Source of the DNA: Protonemura montana | Taxonomy: Eukaryota; Arthropoda; Insecta; Plecoptera; Nemouridae | Length of the DNA stretch: 64,000 bases | NCBI GenBank assembly: GCA_947568835.1 | Contig: OX387605.1 | Location: 11,908,418-11,972,417 of the forward strand | Direction of reading: 5' to 3' | Part shown: one piece after another, positions 23,751 to 37,450 of the stretch | How positions within the stretch are numbered: position 1 is the stretch's first letter | Layout of the letters: each line of letters opens with the position of its first letter | Notes under the pieces: model-generated | Databases searched by the model: none | What the model saw: the letters and a program-made list of their open reading frames with translations, nothing else | Told to the model about the DNA's origin: nothing | Translations under genes and position numbers: made by a program

Positions 23751-26700
23751 ATGAAAAAGTTGTTCTCGTTTTTTTTCTTCACAAAATCGATCAATTAAAT
23801 TGGTAGAAACAAAATAATGGGGCCACCAGTTGGAAATTAACCTGTCACAGAATGCTAGCTACGAGGCGATGGTGAGTTATTGGCGATGGCACGAAGTGAG
23901 ATCGGCAATTTATGCTTATCTGCTACCCAAGCTCCAGGTTAATGATCGATATAACGAGAAGAATCACTCCATTCCTTAAGTCAGAGCCCCTCCCTTCCCC
24001 CAACTCTAGAAAGATCTTGCTACCCCCAAGAACAAAGTCAGATTTGGGTGGTGCAGGCACGGGAACTAGGTCACGTGACGCCGTCAGGTTTTTGTCCCGG
24101 AAACCAGCCGACAGGGAAACTTGTGTGTCGTCCTGGGCTTCTGGAAGGAGTCATGGAGGAAAGGGCGGGGGTCACGATCTGCACCGGGAGGGGGAAGTGG
24201 TGATTTATGGTCAATGTGTTTGCAAAATTGGTTAATCGAATTGTATGTGGCTAAAAACGCATGCTCGTCCATGGCTCTACCAAAGCTCTAATTTTAACGA
24301 CCGTTTGAAGACTTTAGACAAAAGTTGTATTGTACCTTCTTTACCACTGCTATCTTACAGGTTACAACATAATTCCTCGTTTGTGATGGCAAAGTATAGT
24401 GCAGCAAATAGTCAATTCTCACCTAAAATTCATTAATTCACTTTATTATTCGAAAGATCCATCGCCATCGACGTTTTAGCTGAGAGTCCTATTCACCATA
24501 TAGCCGTAGGTGCTTTTCTGGAACACACTAGCGCTTTTTCTACCGTCACGGTGAAAAAACGAATTAACTCGCAAGTGTAGGTCGCCAACTCCAACGAAAT
24601 GACTAACCGTGTTTTGTTCGGCTCAAAAGCCAACCCCTGAAAACGCATCGCTTCGCGCGATTCATACCGAAATAAAGAAACTCAATTTCGATGCGCACAA
24701 GAAAAAAAAAAAACTCTAAAATACTTGACCCGGGGCGCGTAAAAAGGTACACCGACTTATGTGGTTTTGGTCGCTGGCCAAGGTGTCAGCGATGCCCGGT
24801 TGCCCTGACCATACCGACGCAACGCGCCGCGCGAATTCGATGCTCCTAATGAATTTTGCGTGTAACCACGTCTTTCGTTTCAAATTAACCACCGCTGCTC
24901 TGTAGATGGTCCTCTTCGCTCTCTGTCTCTCGCTTGAAGACCGCAAAGGCACTCACCTAGCGCTGTGCTGTGTAGTCGTTTCGTTCCTAGAAGTTCGCTT
25001 TATGTACGTGTTCGTCCTGACTCCCTCGCGCCAAGCCGCACGGGCCACGGCCATGCAATTATTCGGGAAATGTGTACTAATTTAGCATTGTCGAGTTGTG
25101 TTCACCTGCGTTGTGGTTGGTGCTATCTAGTGGCGTGTATTCGGGATGCTAGCGACGGGAACGCGGCCAGGATCGCTTCTCGCAAAACGCCACGCCTAAG
25201 TAATCGCTGTCGTTTTCGATTTGTAACAGCTGGGTTGGCACTGCCGAGTAGCTGGTTGACAGTTGTGGACCAATTGATGATTTTCGCATAGCTGGTCGTT
25301 TTGGGCGCTTTTTTAACTTGAGTTGTTTGTTTCAAGAATGAGCCAGGGTCTTGTATTCATTTCAAATATCTACTAATGTCCACATTGGACCTTCATCCTC
25401 TAGCCTGCTTGAAAGACTAGCGAGGGTTCTTAAGAAAATGCCCAACTGCTTGCTCCTTTTTGGCTGGTGAAATCTTGTGAGATTCTCTATGTTTAGTATG
25501 TATAGTGCAATCACGCTCCAAATGTTAAAAACGTCATCATCATAATCTGTCAAGTTCCTTTAATCTCCTGCCTGTACATGATGACATATCTATATTTTAA
25601 CGACCAGGTAAAATGGATACGGCCTCTTGGTCTGGTTCAACTTTGGTTCAACCAACTCATCAAGATATGTACAAGATATGTTCGAGGCTACCGGCCCGAG
25701 GCCACCTCTTTGTCCTTACGTACAACGGGATACCAGGATCTCAGCGACCGGCCAGAAAAAGCGGTTGCAGATGTCACTTAGTCACGTTGACGGGCACACG
25801 TGGCTTACCTGAAACACACAAAACAGAACGTCAGCAACCCACGTAGAAATTAAATCTGCTTGAATATTGTTATTGGGCGTCACTGTTCTTGGCAACAGTT
25901 GTATTTTGATTTCAATACATTTATGGTTTTGTTTCCTTCGTATAGTTCAATTGTTGGCGGCTGTTTAGGAGACATGCGCGTTTTACAAGTATTTGAGTAC
26001 AAATAAAGTAACACTTTATATAAGGGTAGCTTATGGCTACCCACATGAAGAGTCCTAGCAAATGTGTATTCAGTTTCCATTTACTTTTGTTATATCCTAT
26101 AAAAGAACAAGAATTGCTTCTTATGTGATGTGTTGAGTTGATAGTGCAGACGTGCTCCTAACTTTAATTGCTAATAACTAACCATCTTCTATTCCCATGA
26201 ATTCGAAGCACAGTTTTGGGACGCACACATTTAATCGGCGGAGCGTGTCTGATTTTTCCGATCATAAATAACATTTTTAGTCTGCAGCTAGACTTTCTGC
26301 CTTTACCGTGTAGCCAATACACTAGATCGGCTGTCCGCACACTATTTTAGCGGATAAAGTTCAAGCCGTACATGCCTGTATAGATTCACTGAAACAAACT
26401 AAACGCATTGTTCTATAATTCGACGCAGCGTTTCTGTATTTATTTTGTATTTTGACAGAATGAGCTGACTCATCACCGACCGTCCCATGAGTCTACAAAC
26501 AAAATGCATGTTTGTTTTCCTCAAAATAAAAAAATAAAAAAACGCAAACGATAGAAAAACATTTTCCCGTTCACAAATGGTACACAACAAGTCATGCATC
26601 TGTATTGTCTCGCGGTGGGCAGCATTTAACTGGTCAACAATACTGTAGGACCAATGCTCTCTCGATGCCAGGATGCTTTTATTTGGGCTTTTCTGGAATT

Positions 26701-28994
26701 TGAAAACACGTGTATGGGTGTTCATGTGCACATGGCTACTGGGAAACGAAATTGGGAGACGGTCGTCAGCACGTTTTGGCAATGACCAGAAACAATCCAA
26801 GTGTATTATTATTTTTAAATAAAACTATCGAACAAAACGTGATTGAAAAGAAGTATTAAATGAATACCAATTTGCAATGTTATGAAAGGACCGAGTTAGA
26901 CAGAGTTTAAACACATGGCCGCCAACACCGTCGATATAATACTAATAGCGAATACGATGTGGTGAAATTCCAATCGCAAAATGTCCGGTCCGTCTTTAAC
27001 ACCAGTTAGTTCTGAATGCCACATCACCCGACAAAGAGTGGGGCACGCCACTGATCCAACCGGACATCCAGTTCAAGTTTCTGCGGATCGAAACAATATT
27101 CCACGACTCAACCCACCCCATTTTCGCAACCCCACCCGACATCCATACGTCCGTCTCACGCTAGTCGAGTGCGTGGCCTCGTAATTCAATTGAGGCGGAG
27201 AGGGAATAATATTCACTCTGGTCCAGCCGTCGGAGGCTGCAGGTCGAGGCTTGATGCAGTGTTATTGCTTTGTGTGGTCACGTTTTCCGGGACCGGGACA
27301 TCGTTTACTCTCTTGTCTGTTTGAGTATGTCTGGATGAGGTTTAGGATATGGTTGCTTGGAGTGAGTTCGGAACAAGCTGGAACATAGCATAGCGACATT
27401 TATAGAGGTGTGAGAACAATAATATCTAATCAAGTTAATGCTGGCTAATTAGTTGGCGCTAAGTTGTATGGTAGGTGTGCCCATATTAATTTCTCAGTGA
27501 GTTGATCGACTATTCATGCAGAACACTCAAAAGTGAGCTCCCTAATTTAGAAGAGAAGCTTTGAATAGAACATTTTCTGCATTCTTTTACTTAAAAAGGG
27601 CTGATTTATCGCGGAATTAGTTTAATATAAAGGATGAGAATAGTCAGAATCAATGCACAAATTTCTTATAAAATGAAATCACAAAGTGGTATAAGTGGAA
27701 ACTATGGTAAGTACCAATTAATAAAATTGGCCCTATATCAGAAACGAGATTAACCTGGGCATCATATTTAGTGACCCGAGAAACTTGGAATGACCTTAAA
27801 GCAGGTGAAGCACAGAGTCTACATCGGCAACGTACAGCAAATTCGTGGAATCGCGAAGAATAAGGTGTAATAGAAATGACATTGGAAACATACGTGCGGA
27901 GCGGCACAGAGTAAATTGCAAGAAGGTTCAGTGGGTCCTCAAGGGAGAGCGTGTCGAGAGAAGTCACTGGTAAAAGTTTAGGAAGTTCGACAAGATAGTT
28001 ATTTAGTGTTGGCGTGGAGTGCCATGGATGTGCGAGCCTAGCCGTTATTGGCAAAGCACGCGTAGACATTAATGCATTAACAAAATGCTGAAAATTCCCT
28101 TAATAAGACTCAAGAAAGATATCTTTATGTTACTAAAAAATAAAAGTAACTAGTGGTTTAAATGATTCACATATTGTATGCAGTCAAAGCAGTTAGAAAG
28201 GCAAAATCAACTGCAAATCTTGGCAGAATCATACCTGAAATCACACGAATCCTAAACTGCTTGCAGATGATTAAGGTCATGTATTGAACATTTCTGTATA
28301 ACCTCACCGTTAATTTCTTCGCGGCTTGCATACGGCTTCAGCCGCCAACCATTAAAAAAAGCTTCCCTTCCAAATTTCAAAAAAAAAAAGTTTCCGCGTC
28401 GTATCTCCCCGATTTTGACACCTATAGGCTACGCCACTGGCAGGAAAAGCGCCCTTCGCGATTGACTGACGTTAAATCTCTGTTAATTTTTGAATCGCAC
28501 GGTGGCACGTGACTTCGTGGGCAGCGCGAGCGGAATGACGAAACAAAACGCAGCCTATCCGCGTCCGCCGCTCCGCTCGCAGCGCTCTTTCCACTAGAGC
28601 GGAGCTTTTGTGTGGCACGCGACGCGCGCAGTGACGACCTAGACAGCGTAGCGCTCCCAATTCACTGCGAACGCAATTTCCTTTCTTGGAATCCAGCGTG
28701 CGAGAATTATCATGGAATACTCTTTCAGTGCTTATTTCTCATTTGGGCGATATCCATTTACATTATGTTTGATAAAAAGGAAATTAAATTATGATATCTC
28801 ACATGCACAAGATATCTCATTGCATAATTTGCTGTAGATGCATGCAGTCAATCAGTAATGCGATTGATTTACCTGGGAATAAGCTCGATTAATCTCTATT
28901 TAATGTCTATAATGCGTTAGACATGTTCCACATCTGTTTCAAAATATATTATTTTTCACTTTGTTGGCAACAGTGTTACATTGACCTTCACACA

Positions 28995-29015
28995 AATAAT
29001 AATAATAATAATAAT
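28995..29015. repeat. (AAT)n microsatellite
   Basis: About seven uninterrupted ATA/AAT units in AT-rich DNA. Confidence 0.95.
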
Positions 29016-32000
29016 GCGTGGTGACCTTGAGTTCTTATTGGTCCTGTCAAAGGCCCAATAGCTACTCGACGTCAGCGCTGTCTCCAGTGGCAAAGATAGT
29101 AAATTACAAAGTGCTCCAGGTTCCGTGATGAACAGTATCGCCGCTCTCAAAACACTAAGAGGAGCCACTGAAAGAGGAGTCAAAGTGACATATTTACCGA
29201 ATTAAGCGTGTCTCTCGGCGGCGTCTGAACTCTAACGTCGTCGTTTTTGGCAGGTAAGGTCGCGTGACAGACCCATGGCATCGACGACGAACGGCAATTA
29301 GTGCAATTAGGGTAATGGTTCGAGGCACTTATTGGAATTAAGAGGAGGAGCACACGGTCTCATGGGTATCGTTCATGATATTGTGAGGCCAGGGCACTGA
29401 TCTCGAGACCCCCTGGCACGGCAACATGGCACGACACGCACGGTGTTGCCATCGTGGCGATATGACGAGGACGAACGCGTGCGTTTGAAGTAAGAAAGTT
29501 CCATCTGTTACAATTTGCTTTCAATTTTCCATTTTCGTTTCCAATTTTCTGTCAACTGTCTCAAAAAGAAAGAGAATTCAGTCAGTAATAAAAAATAGTC
29601 GAAAAACGGTTTCGGCGTTCTACCTCCTACACTTTTAAGGCAGATAAAATTCGAAGCTAAAAAAGAATTTCAGCAAGAACCTACATCCACCTTCGTTGAT
29701 GTCCAACTAGGAAAAACCGATCAAGGTCAGTCGATTTTTGCATCAAGGGCTACTCCTTTATAAGCTATTTTCAATTTTAGCCTGAGGCTTGCGTTCGGCC
29801 TAACGACTTGGCATTCGCGTAACGCGTGCCAATAAACAAAGCATTACAAAACCGTCCGGCACAATCACTTGCTTTTGCAGCCTGTCTAAACGCCTTCGAG
29901 CAGTCGGCCGCTATTCCTGTCTGTGTTGACGAACGCTTGCCAATCCTAGATTGTTTATCATGTCGCTCCCGTGGGACCCATCGGAATGCCAGCACAATGC
30001 TCCATCGATGCCGTATGGAATAAAAAACATTCGGCTGGCACGGCGCGTAGGGACCGCACCCTGCTCCGTAATCTTTGAGTCCGCCTTCAATTATTTACCT
30101 TTTCTAAACTAATTGCCATGTGTTTACAGCGTCGCTGAGCTGGGAAACGTGGATTTGAACATTTTAAACTAATTCGCAGCTTGTTACGTGACGTGAGTGA
30201 AATTGAAATCTCCTTTGGGACCACTAATGATAAGATAATACTTCTCAATACGGTTCTCGTGCAGAAAAAATTTAAAAAGTCCAAAAAATTGCGTATCTTT
30301 CATCAACTGGGTTGGAACCTGGGGTCGGACACGGGTCGGAGATTGTATGATGTTTACAAGCAATTGCACTGGCTTTTTGCCCGTCATAAAACACACTGCA
30401 TTTCTTCTTGTGTACAGAGACAAACGTTTCAATGTCGCCAAAATGACCAAGTTAGGCGCTCTAATTCCTGTGCCTACCGCTCACGGTACCACCTGGCGCC
30501 GTAAACTTCCATCCAGATGGCGCTGGAAAACGGCGATATTCAGGGACAACATAACATTCAATACGGGAAGAGATATACGCTGTCGTGATCTTCTCGAATG
30601 GGGATTGAACGCGCACGGGTGAAACGAGGAAACCAACACCGTTGCTGTGCGTGCAAGCAAGACGGAGAGACAATCAGGTGACGAGCGCGTGCAGAGATCA
30701 GAGTCAATATTTGTCGAGAGGGAGAAGCGAGAGAGGCAGCATAACCTATGCGACGTATGCTAGAGTGAGACAATGGTATCTATATGAGATGTTGCGTGTC
30801 TGACAAAGAGACAGTGTGGCATAGGTTGGTATATACGCCTCGAACAATGCGAGTGAGGGAGATAGAGTGACATTGGATGCTATCTATGTGACTGGGATGG
30901 CGCAAGGATGTAATCTTTGTGCAAAAGAGAGATAGCAGTTTGATATGGGAACCACATGATTCGGGTGGTAGAAGGAGAGCGGAGATACGGCGTGGTCGGG
31001 AGGATGAGCCGGTAAACAAGGAAGTAGTGAGAGAGAAAGAGTTGTTGGGGGGGAAAACTGTCGACCGGGAAAATTGCAGGCGACACAGCACGGTCTTGTG
31101 GGTCTGGGGCTCGAAGGCGGGCGACCGTTTGCGGCTGGAAAAGTTAGGAAATAGAAACCGTCAAAAACTGGGCGAACACGGCGGCGAATTTCGGACAGAT
31201 AAAATTTGGGAATTTGGTTAGAGGAGACGTTTCAATAGCTCTATGATGAGCGATGAAATGAAAGCATTCGATCGGGAGCTTCAAACGTTGTGGGTTTCCC
31301 CGTTGCATGGCTTATATACTTCGATGAGAATAGCGACTGCGTCTATAGTCCTGGTTTAAATTCAGAAGAATCGCAAATATCGAGTACACACAAAAATGTA
31401 TTACTTGACACGTTCGGACAATATCATTAAAATTAAATTTGATTTTTTAAATGAACTGGAGTTCCGAATCAAAAGTTTCCAGTAGAAACTAATAAAAACT
31501 TTGATTATTTTCATACCACATTGACAATTCAAAACAGGACCTAACATTAAAAGCAAGTTTACATATCCCCCCCGACTTCATACATCCAGCGTCCAAAGGA
31601 AGAGCTGCGTAGGTTTGGAGAAAGTGATCGAGCACGCATGGATTAGGGGCAGCTTTGTGTCACAGAGTGGGTTGAACCTCACCACCCTCTCCCAGCACCT
31701 CACAAGCTGTAGTCGTCTTCCTGCTTATGTCATCCTGCCATTTGCTTCACAAAGAAAGAACGGTAACTTATTTGAAGCCTACGGCACTCCCATATTGTCC
31801 ATGTGGTTAACCACGATTTCCACAACGTCTGGCTGTGTTATACGTAAAGTAAATATTTTTCATTTGCTTCTGGGCATGCATGGGGCGTGCCAACTCCCGA
31901 GTTTTCCCCATGTAAAAAAAATAGCGTACCCGTTCAACAGCGCGCCAGCAAATCAAGCATAATAATCGGGCAAAAGAATTAAATGGACAAAATGCTTTCG

Positions 32001-32845
32001 TTATATCGAGTGTTTTCGCTACATAACCACTCGACCGTTAATTCACAAACAACTCTCTGACAGCGCTGGCTTTCCTTTCATCTTTTGCAATCGCGAAGCG
32101 AACAACAGGCAATAACCACCTCGGTGACCTCATGTGGTCATCAAAGACAACGGAAATGATGTGCCAAGCCTTGATGCATTTCATGTAGCGGCTGGTGTTA
32201 ACCATGCCACCGGGTGGCGGTAGATTAAGCGAATTTTTCTTGTAATTAGGCAATAAAAAGTGTTGATACCATAGACCTAAATATTGGCGCAGTGCACGTT
32301 CTTGCATTCTATAACTTTGAGAGGTGTTACCACGATGAACGCCTGCTTCCAGCATCCAAGCGTTATTATTAGAGGTGTAATTAACCAACAAGTTCGAAAA
32401 CTGGGGAAAGTTTAATAGCATAATCGTGAATAATTGGTTCGGTTTTCGCAACCCTCTGTGTTAATTGTTGCACACGGAATGCGGAATGGGAGTAGACAAA
32501 GTTTTGAGAGGCAGTCTTCAGAGCAAAAAGGCAACTTGCAATTTAAAAGGAGAACATGTTATATCTAGGTGAGACCACGGTTAACAGCAGAAGATAAATA
32601 TTATATTTCAGATCAGTTTCCTCTGGGAAGCACATCGCTGTCAGACTTCTCAAAAATAGCAATTCGTGCCAAACTCGATTCCCGCCCGCATCCAACGTGA
32701 TTCCCTCTCGAATGTTTTCGCATTATTTTTAAGTCAGTTATTTCAGTAAAAACTTACTCCACCTCCCTCTCCCACATCTATTTCAATCCTGCTTTCTTTC
32801 GCCGTCAATGCGCCGCCATTACTAATTTGCATGCGAAAGTTATCA

Positions 32846-32885
32846 CTCTCTCTATCTCTCTCTCTCCCACTCTCCCACTCCCACG
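32846..32885. repeat. Pyrimidine-rich CT microsatellite
   Basis: TC repeats interrupted by A and CCA, giving a 40-bp almost pure pyrimidine tract. Confidence 0.85.
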
Positions 32886-33198
32886 ATATCCCTTCATTTC
32901 GAGCGTCCCTTATTGCATCAAACTCATTGCATTATTGAGTCGATTTAAGCGACGCCTGAAAGTTTGTACCCGCTGCTCGAAGCCGTGCGAGTCATCCCAA
33001 GCCCAGTCCCGGACCCGGTCCCGACAAGCGGGCTGCCTCCCTTCAAAACGCCCCGCCTCGTGGAACCCCACGGAGACTCGCAGCGTGTGCTTCGCTCGAG
33101 ATTGACATTCTGATCCTGGCCGAAGGAAATCTCATTTGGGAACATCATCGAGTTATTACGCGAGTCGCGCGAGACACTATCGCCAGGCTCTTGGGAAA

Positions 33199-33627
33199 AC
33201 CGAACGGTTTGGCGTTTTGGAAACACCGGTTCTCGTGAGATCACCGAAGTTAAGTAACACTGCGCTGAGTCAGGCATTAAATGGGTGACCATCATACACA
33301 TTACCAGTTCTGTTCGGGAGAGAGGTTGGAGGGATGAAAGTTAGTACAACAAACTCACTCCCCTTGCTTATCAACCTCTCGACAGCACGGATTTCTGGAG
33401 GAATCCTACTGTTCGAGTTGTACCGTCCTTTGGAAGGGACGTTGAGCCGGTGGTCCCCTTGGTGCTCTTTGACAGGAGTAGACTACGTGCTGACACCGGG
33501 TTTACCCTCCTCCCCTCTAGGCTAGGTTAGGTTCATCATCAACTACTCATTCACCGACGCCATAAGACCAGTGCTGCTTGGCAGATGTCAAAACAGTGTG
33601 TCGTTAAACCCCACAAATCAATCAATA
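33199..33627 (+). mobile_element. Nearly full-length 5S rRNA-derived SINE
   Basis: The element starts with about 100 bp related to 5S rRNA: ACACCGGTTCTCG, then ATCACCGAAGTTAAG (internal A-box region) and AAATGGGTGACC (C-box region) at 33221-33290, enough for a type 1 RNA polymerase III promoter. A unique body follows, including GTACCGTCCTTTGGAAGGGACG. The 3' end is GTCGTTAAACCCC plus AATC repeats. A perfect 10-bp target-site duplication, TCTTGGGAAA, flanks it at 33189-33198 and 33628-33637, which proves retrotransposition. Insertions and changes inside the 5S part show that it is not a functional 5S gene. A second copy lies at 35995-36385 in the other orientation. Confidence 0.9.
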
Positions 33628-34060
33628 TCTTGGGAAATTTTCAACTGCGGAGAGCGCTCTCTGGTGGTCGTCACGGCGTTTTAGTTCCCACACCACATCC
33701 TAGATCGCAAAAATTCCATTTCCAAACGTGGCGTTCTGGCGATGCTTTTCCCCATCGCGCTCACGAAAGGGAAATAATCACAAGACATTCTCTGCGTAAC
33801 AATGATGGAGGATGATCTCTTATACTTTGAGGCTATCCGCCAGCAAGCGGATTTAGAGAAAATATACTTTTAACCATCTCCCCAAATCGAATTGGGCAGA
33901 TTTTACCGCTACCCGACGCAAGCGGGTCCCGTCCCGGGCGCCTCGGCTAAAGGAAGAGTCTAAAGAATATCGATTGGGACGAAATGGCTAAGCGATAACA
34001 CAATCATCGTTACGAGCCACGCGATAAGGAGCAACCCGCTATCGCCCGGGAACAAATGCG

Positions 34061-34073
34061 CCCCCCCCCCCCC
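34061..34073. repeat. 13-base poly(C) tract
   Basis: Uninterrupted C13 in a locally GC-rich segment. Confidence 0.95.
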
Positions 34074-34624
34074 TCCCTCATCACCCACTTGCACCCCATC
34101 GCCCCACGAACCCTGCCAGAGCGCCACGCAACGACGTGCGTGCGCTTAGAACGCGGGACGATGCATCGCCGCTCGATCCACAGACGCAGCGAACCTTTAC
34201 AATCGGAACTGAATCTCGGGGCTATCCTTTCTAGATAACACTGTAACGGTCGCCGAGTTTCAGTTAGAGAAACACGTTGATACTGAGTTTCATTAGCTGT
34301 CATCGCTGTCATGCCAGTATTGGCAGGTAAAACCACTACATGTAAATGTGCAGGTTCATTTCTGCCTTTGCCTTTGTGTCTAAAAACGTTGAGAATGAAA
34401 GTTTTGTTAAAGCTTTGCTAAAATTGTGCCCCTCGTCACTGACTGCATGAGCGATGGTGGTCTTTCCAATAAGCTTCTGCGACCTGATTCTCCGGGTCCA
34501 TCCACCATGTCATAAGCACTTTGGCATTTACCACAGAAGCGACCGTACAGTGGCCAGGCTAGCCTATCCTCATCACCAAGGTGGGGCTCGACGCTGCAAG
34601 AACGGCACGGTTATCGCAGGCAGC

Positions 34625-34702
34625 CGGCGCTAAAACCACGACGCCGTGAGCTCAGCGCCCGGCGTGAGCTCAGCACCCGGCGTCGTGGTAGACCAGGCGC
34701 CG
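34625..34702. repeat. Nested hairpin enclosing an 18-bp tandem duplication
   Basis: ACCACGACGCCG (34635-34646) pairs perfectly with CGGCGTCGTGGT (34678-34689), and CGGCGC (34625-34630) pairs with GCGCCG (34697-34702). Inside are two 18-bp direct copies of CGTGAGCTCAGCRCCCGG (34645-34662 and 34663-34680), differing at one base. It is GC-rich in an AT-rich surrounding. Confidence 0.8.
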
Positions 34703-35994
34703 ATAAAGAGCGTCGAGTCACGATAAAAATAACAATTGTAATAAACATATTTCTTGAATAGCACCCCTCAAGCCTCTAGGAACGTTTAAATAATAGAACT
34801 GGCATGCCTCGGGATACCAAGAGCGAGGGCTTAACTTATAAACTAACGCGAAGTAGTAATGCAATAATAATTACCGAGCACGCCAACGAGGAACATATGG
34901 ACTGCTTTATAGGGGCAGTGGCGCTAATAATTCCACCCCATATGCTCCCCTCCTCCCGTGGCCGAAGGGGTAAGACATGTCGGCGAACCACCGGAGCAGA
35001 GTAATCGAATATTGATGCACAGTCTTCCATTACCTTCGCTTCGCCCCTTATAGAGCATTGTGCCAGTGAATGTACGTACAGCACAAAGCAGGAGTAACTT
35101 AATGAAGGTTCGGAAATTATCGGGAAATTTGATAGCGCCAAATAATGAGCGCAAGAGAACCACATTGAGGGATACCGAATTGCCCTAGTTAGAGCAGTGG
35201 TATCCAACATTGGCTCCACGAACAAGTGCCCTGCATCCGTATCAAGGTTTTAATTACATATCAGTAAAGGCATAGCAGTTCGTTTCAATAAAATGTATTT
35301 GCTATAATCATAGACGCATAGTTCACAGGGGGTAGCACTGGCGTCATATTAACAATGCTATCACGTGCCATTAGTAATGAGAGGGATTCATTTACTGCAC
35401 ATTCATTTAATAAAAGGGTAAAATACGTACAGGTTTTTTTTTTGTTTTTTTTTTTTGCATTTCAATCAGAGATTGACGCATTATAAACGTTGTAGCTACC
35501 AGAGCAGGTGTTATTTTACCTCACGTAATTGGCAAGCTAGTTAAAAATCGCTAAATATGGGCATCGATAATGGCTGCACAGAAAACATGAAATTGGGATT
35601 CAATAACGCGTTTCGTCTCACTGCGGATTGCATCTCATTGCCCTCTAACTTCGAATCCCTGCTGCTACTGCTGCGCGTCGTGTGAGATCTACCTCCCCAG
35701 GGCGGCCGTCCACCACAACACGGAGTGATCGCTAACGGACGACGTCGCTGTCGTCGCCACGTCACGCGGGCGTCGGCTCATCGCGACGCTCGGCACGTAT
35801 CCGCGGGCGTCGCGACGTCGCGCGTCTAGGCATCGTGGTGAGGGACGCCGGTCTGGGCTCGCAGTGAATGTAGCCTAACTAGAAGACCTGACGTTGGGCG
35901 ATTTTTGTACTGTCTGTAATTGTTTGTTTGATTGCAGTACGGTAGCTTGCATGGGTACAATCAGTTAATTTGCAAAACCGACACCGGTCAAGAG

Positions 35995-36385
35995 TCTTGA
36001 TTGATTGATAAGTGTGGTTTAACGACGCACTATTTTTGCCCATGTGGCACTTGTTGAATGTCATCGATGAATGAGTGGATGATGATGAACCTTACTTTGC
36101 CTAGAATGGGTGAGGGGAAACCCGGTGCGTGCACGTAACTTCTCCTGTAGAAGAGCACCAAGAGGACCATCAGCTTAACGTCCCTTCCGAAGGACGGTAC
36201 AACGCGGACAACAAGATTCCTCCACAAACCCATGCCGTCGAGAAGGTGATATAAGCAAGGCGAATGAAGTTGCTTTTCTAACTTTCGTCCCTCCAATCTC
36301 TCTCCCGAACAGAACTGGTAATGGTCACCCATAAAATACCAGACCCAGCACTCTGTTGCTTAAATTCGGTGAACTCACGAGAACC
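35995..36385 (-). mobile_element. 5S rRNA-derived SINE, second copy, opposite orientation
   Basis: On the minus strand this copy has the same order as the one at 33199: a 5S-like head (CGGTTCTCGTGAGTTCACCG, then TTTATGGGTGACC), the shared body, and a tail that reads on the plus strand as TTGATTGATTGAT followed by GTGGTTTAACGACGCAC. An 8-bp direct repeat, GTCAAGAG, flanks it at 35987-35994 and 36386-36393. The head is about 25 bp shorter than in the first copy. The two copies differ at many positions, so they are separate, old insertions rather than a local duplication. Confidence 0.9.
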
Positions 36386-37450
36386 GTCAAGAGGCTTTTA
36401 AGTTACACTTTGAAAACACCAAAATTAATTTAAGGCAGATCTGTAAAAAGAAGCGATAAAACAAATTAAATCCAATAAAATTCGCTTGAAAATCGGACAA
36501 GTGCCCATTTAGATGTGGCCCACAGCCTGTAATTGAGAGCTTTTATCCAATTTAAACAAAATTTGTCTTCATTTTGCCTTGTTTTTTCTTCTGCAGAAAG
36601 TGCACGAAGAGAATGTTTTGTACTGCTACTTTTTGAAGGCACCATTCTCTGTTTTTTATTTTTGGTCTTGGACATAGAAACCCAGTGTATGTCCGTTTCT
36701 TTTATTAAATGCAATATATTTATTTCCTTGCCGAATTCTTGTGCGATCCGTTTAAAATCCTATCTCACATTACTATCCATCCTCACGTTCAGTACATCGA
36801 CTCCGTGTTATAATTATATTACGGTGTTGCTCTACATTTGACACAAAACGAACACCAAACGAACGCCCGCAAGAGCCGAATGCAATTCGAGCGGTGCATG
36901 ATACATCGACACCGCTCGCCGTACTCCCTCACAACCGACACGTCCCACGAACACGTCCCGCAATCCCACGTCTGAAAGACACCCAGCCAGCGACCAGCAC
37001 AAAACGACCAACGCCGAAGGCGCAAAGAGATGACATTATAATACGTGCACGACCCGATTGGTACGCTGCAGCAACCCTCCGAGTCAGCGGCGACGTTTCT
37101 CGTGTGCACAGAGTTCGAACCCCGGGTCGAGCGGTCCTCCCGTGGGGCGTGCCCCACCCTCCCAGGTCACAACGCACGGCCCACTAAATATTCGATCACA
37201 TTAGTGTGCCTGCCTGCAGAACGTAAGGCATCGATCGTGCTGCTATGTGTGCATTTTTAATATTGGTTTTTCAAATGTCTTTACTTGCCCGCTTCGTCGC
37301 GGGTCGCTGGCAAAGTTTGTCAAGTTGCTGCTCGGTGATTTTTTTTTTTAATTTAATTTAAATTTTTATCTTGTAATTTTTTAACTTTTATTATAATAAA
37401 GTTATGCAGTTAATACAGTTTAGGTTCATACAAATAAAACAAAATTGAAG

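Larger units (their letters stand above)
20391..33188. other. Largely non-coding
   Basis: It contains two SINE tail fragments and an AAT microsatellite. TATAAAAG at 22551 is TATA-like. The longest ORFs (27650-28069 minus, 26399-26800 minus) show no recognisable motif, and their third positions are AT-rich. Confidence 0.55.

Noticed and set aside
27650..28069. 139-aa minus-strand ORF thought to be a LINE fragment
   Set aside because: No reverse transcriptase, endonuclease or ORF1 motif could be identified.
33221..33290. Functional 5S rRNA gene
   Set aside because: The 5S similarity is interrupted by insertions and substitutions, continues into a SINE body, and is bounded by a target-site duplication.
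37105..37125. tRNA B-box-like GAGTTCGAACCCC, and similar motifs near 23549 and 41335
   Set aside because: No complementary T-stem, acceptor stem or A-box at the right spacing; no tRNA gene can be folded.
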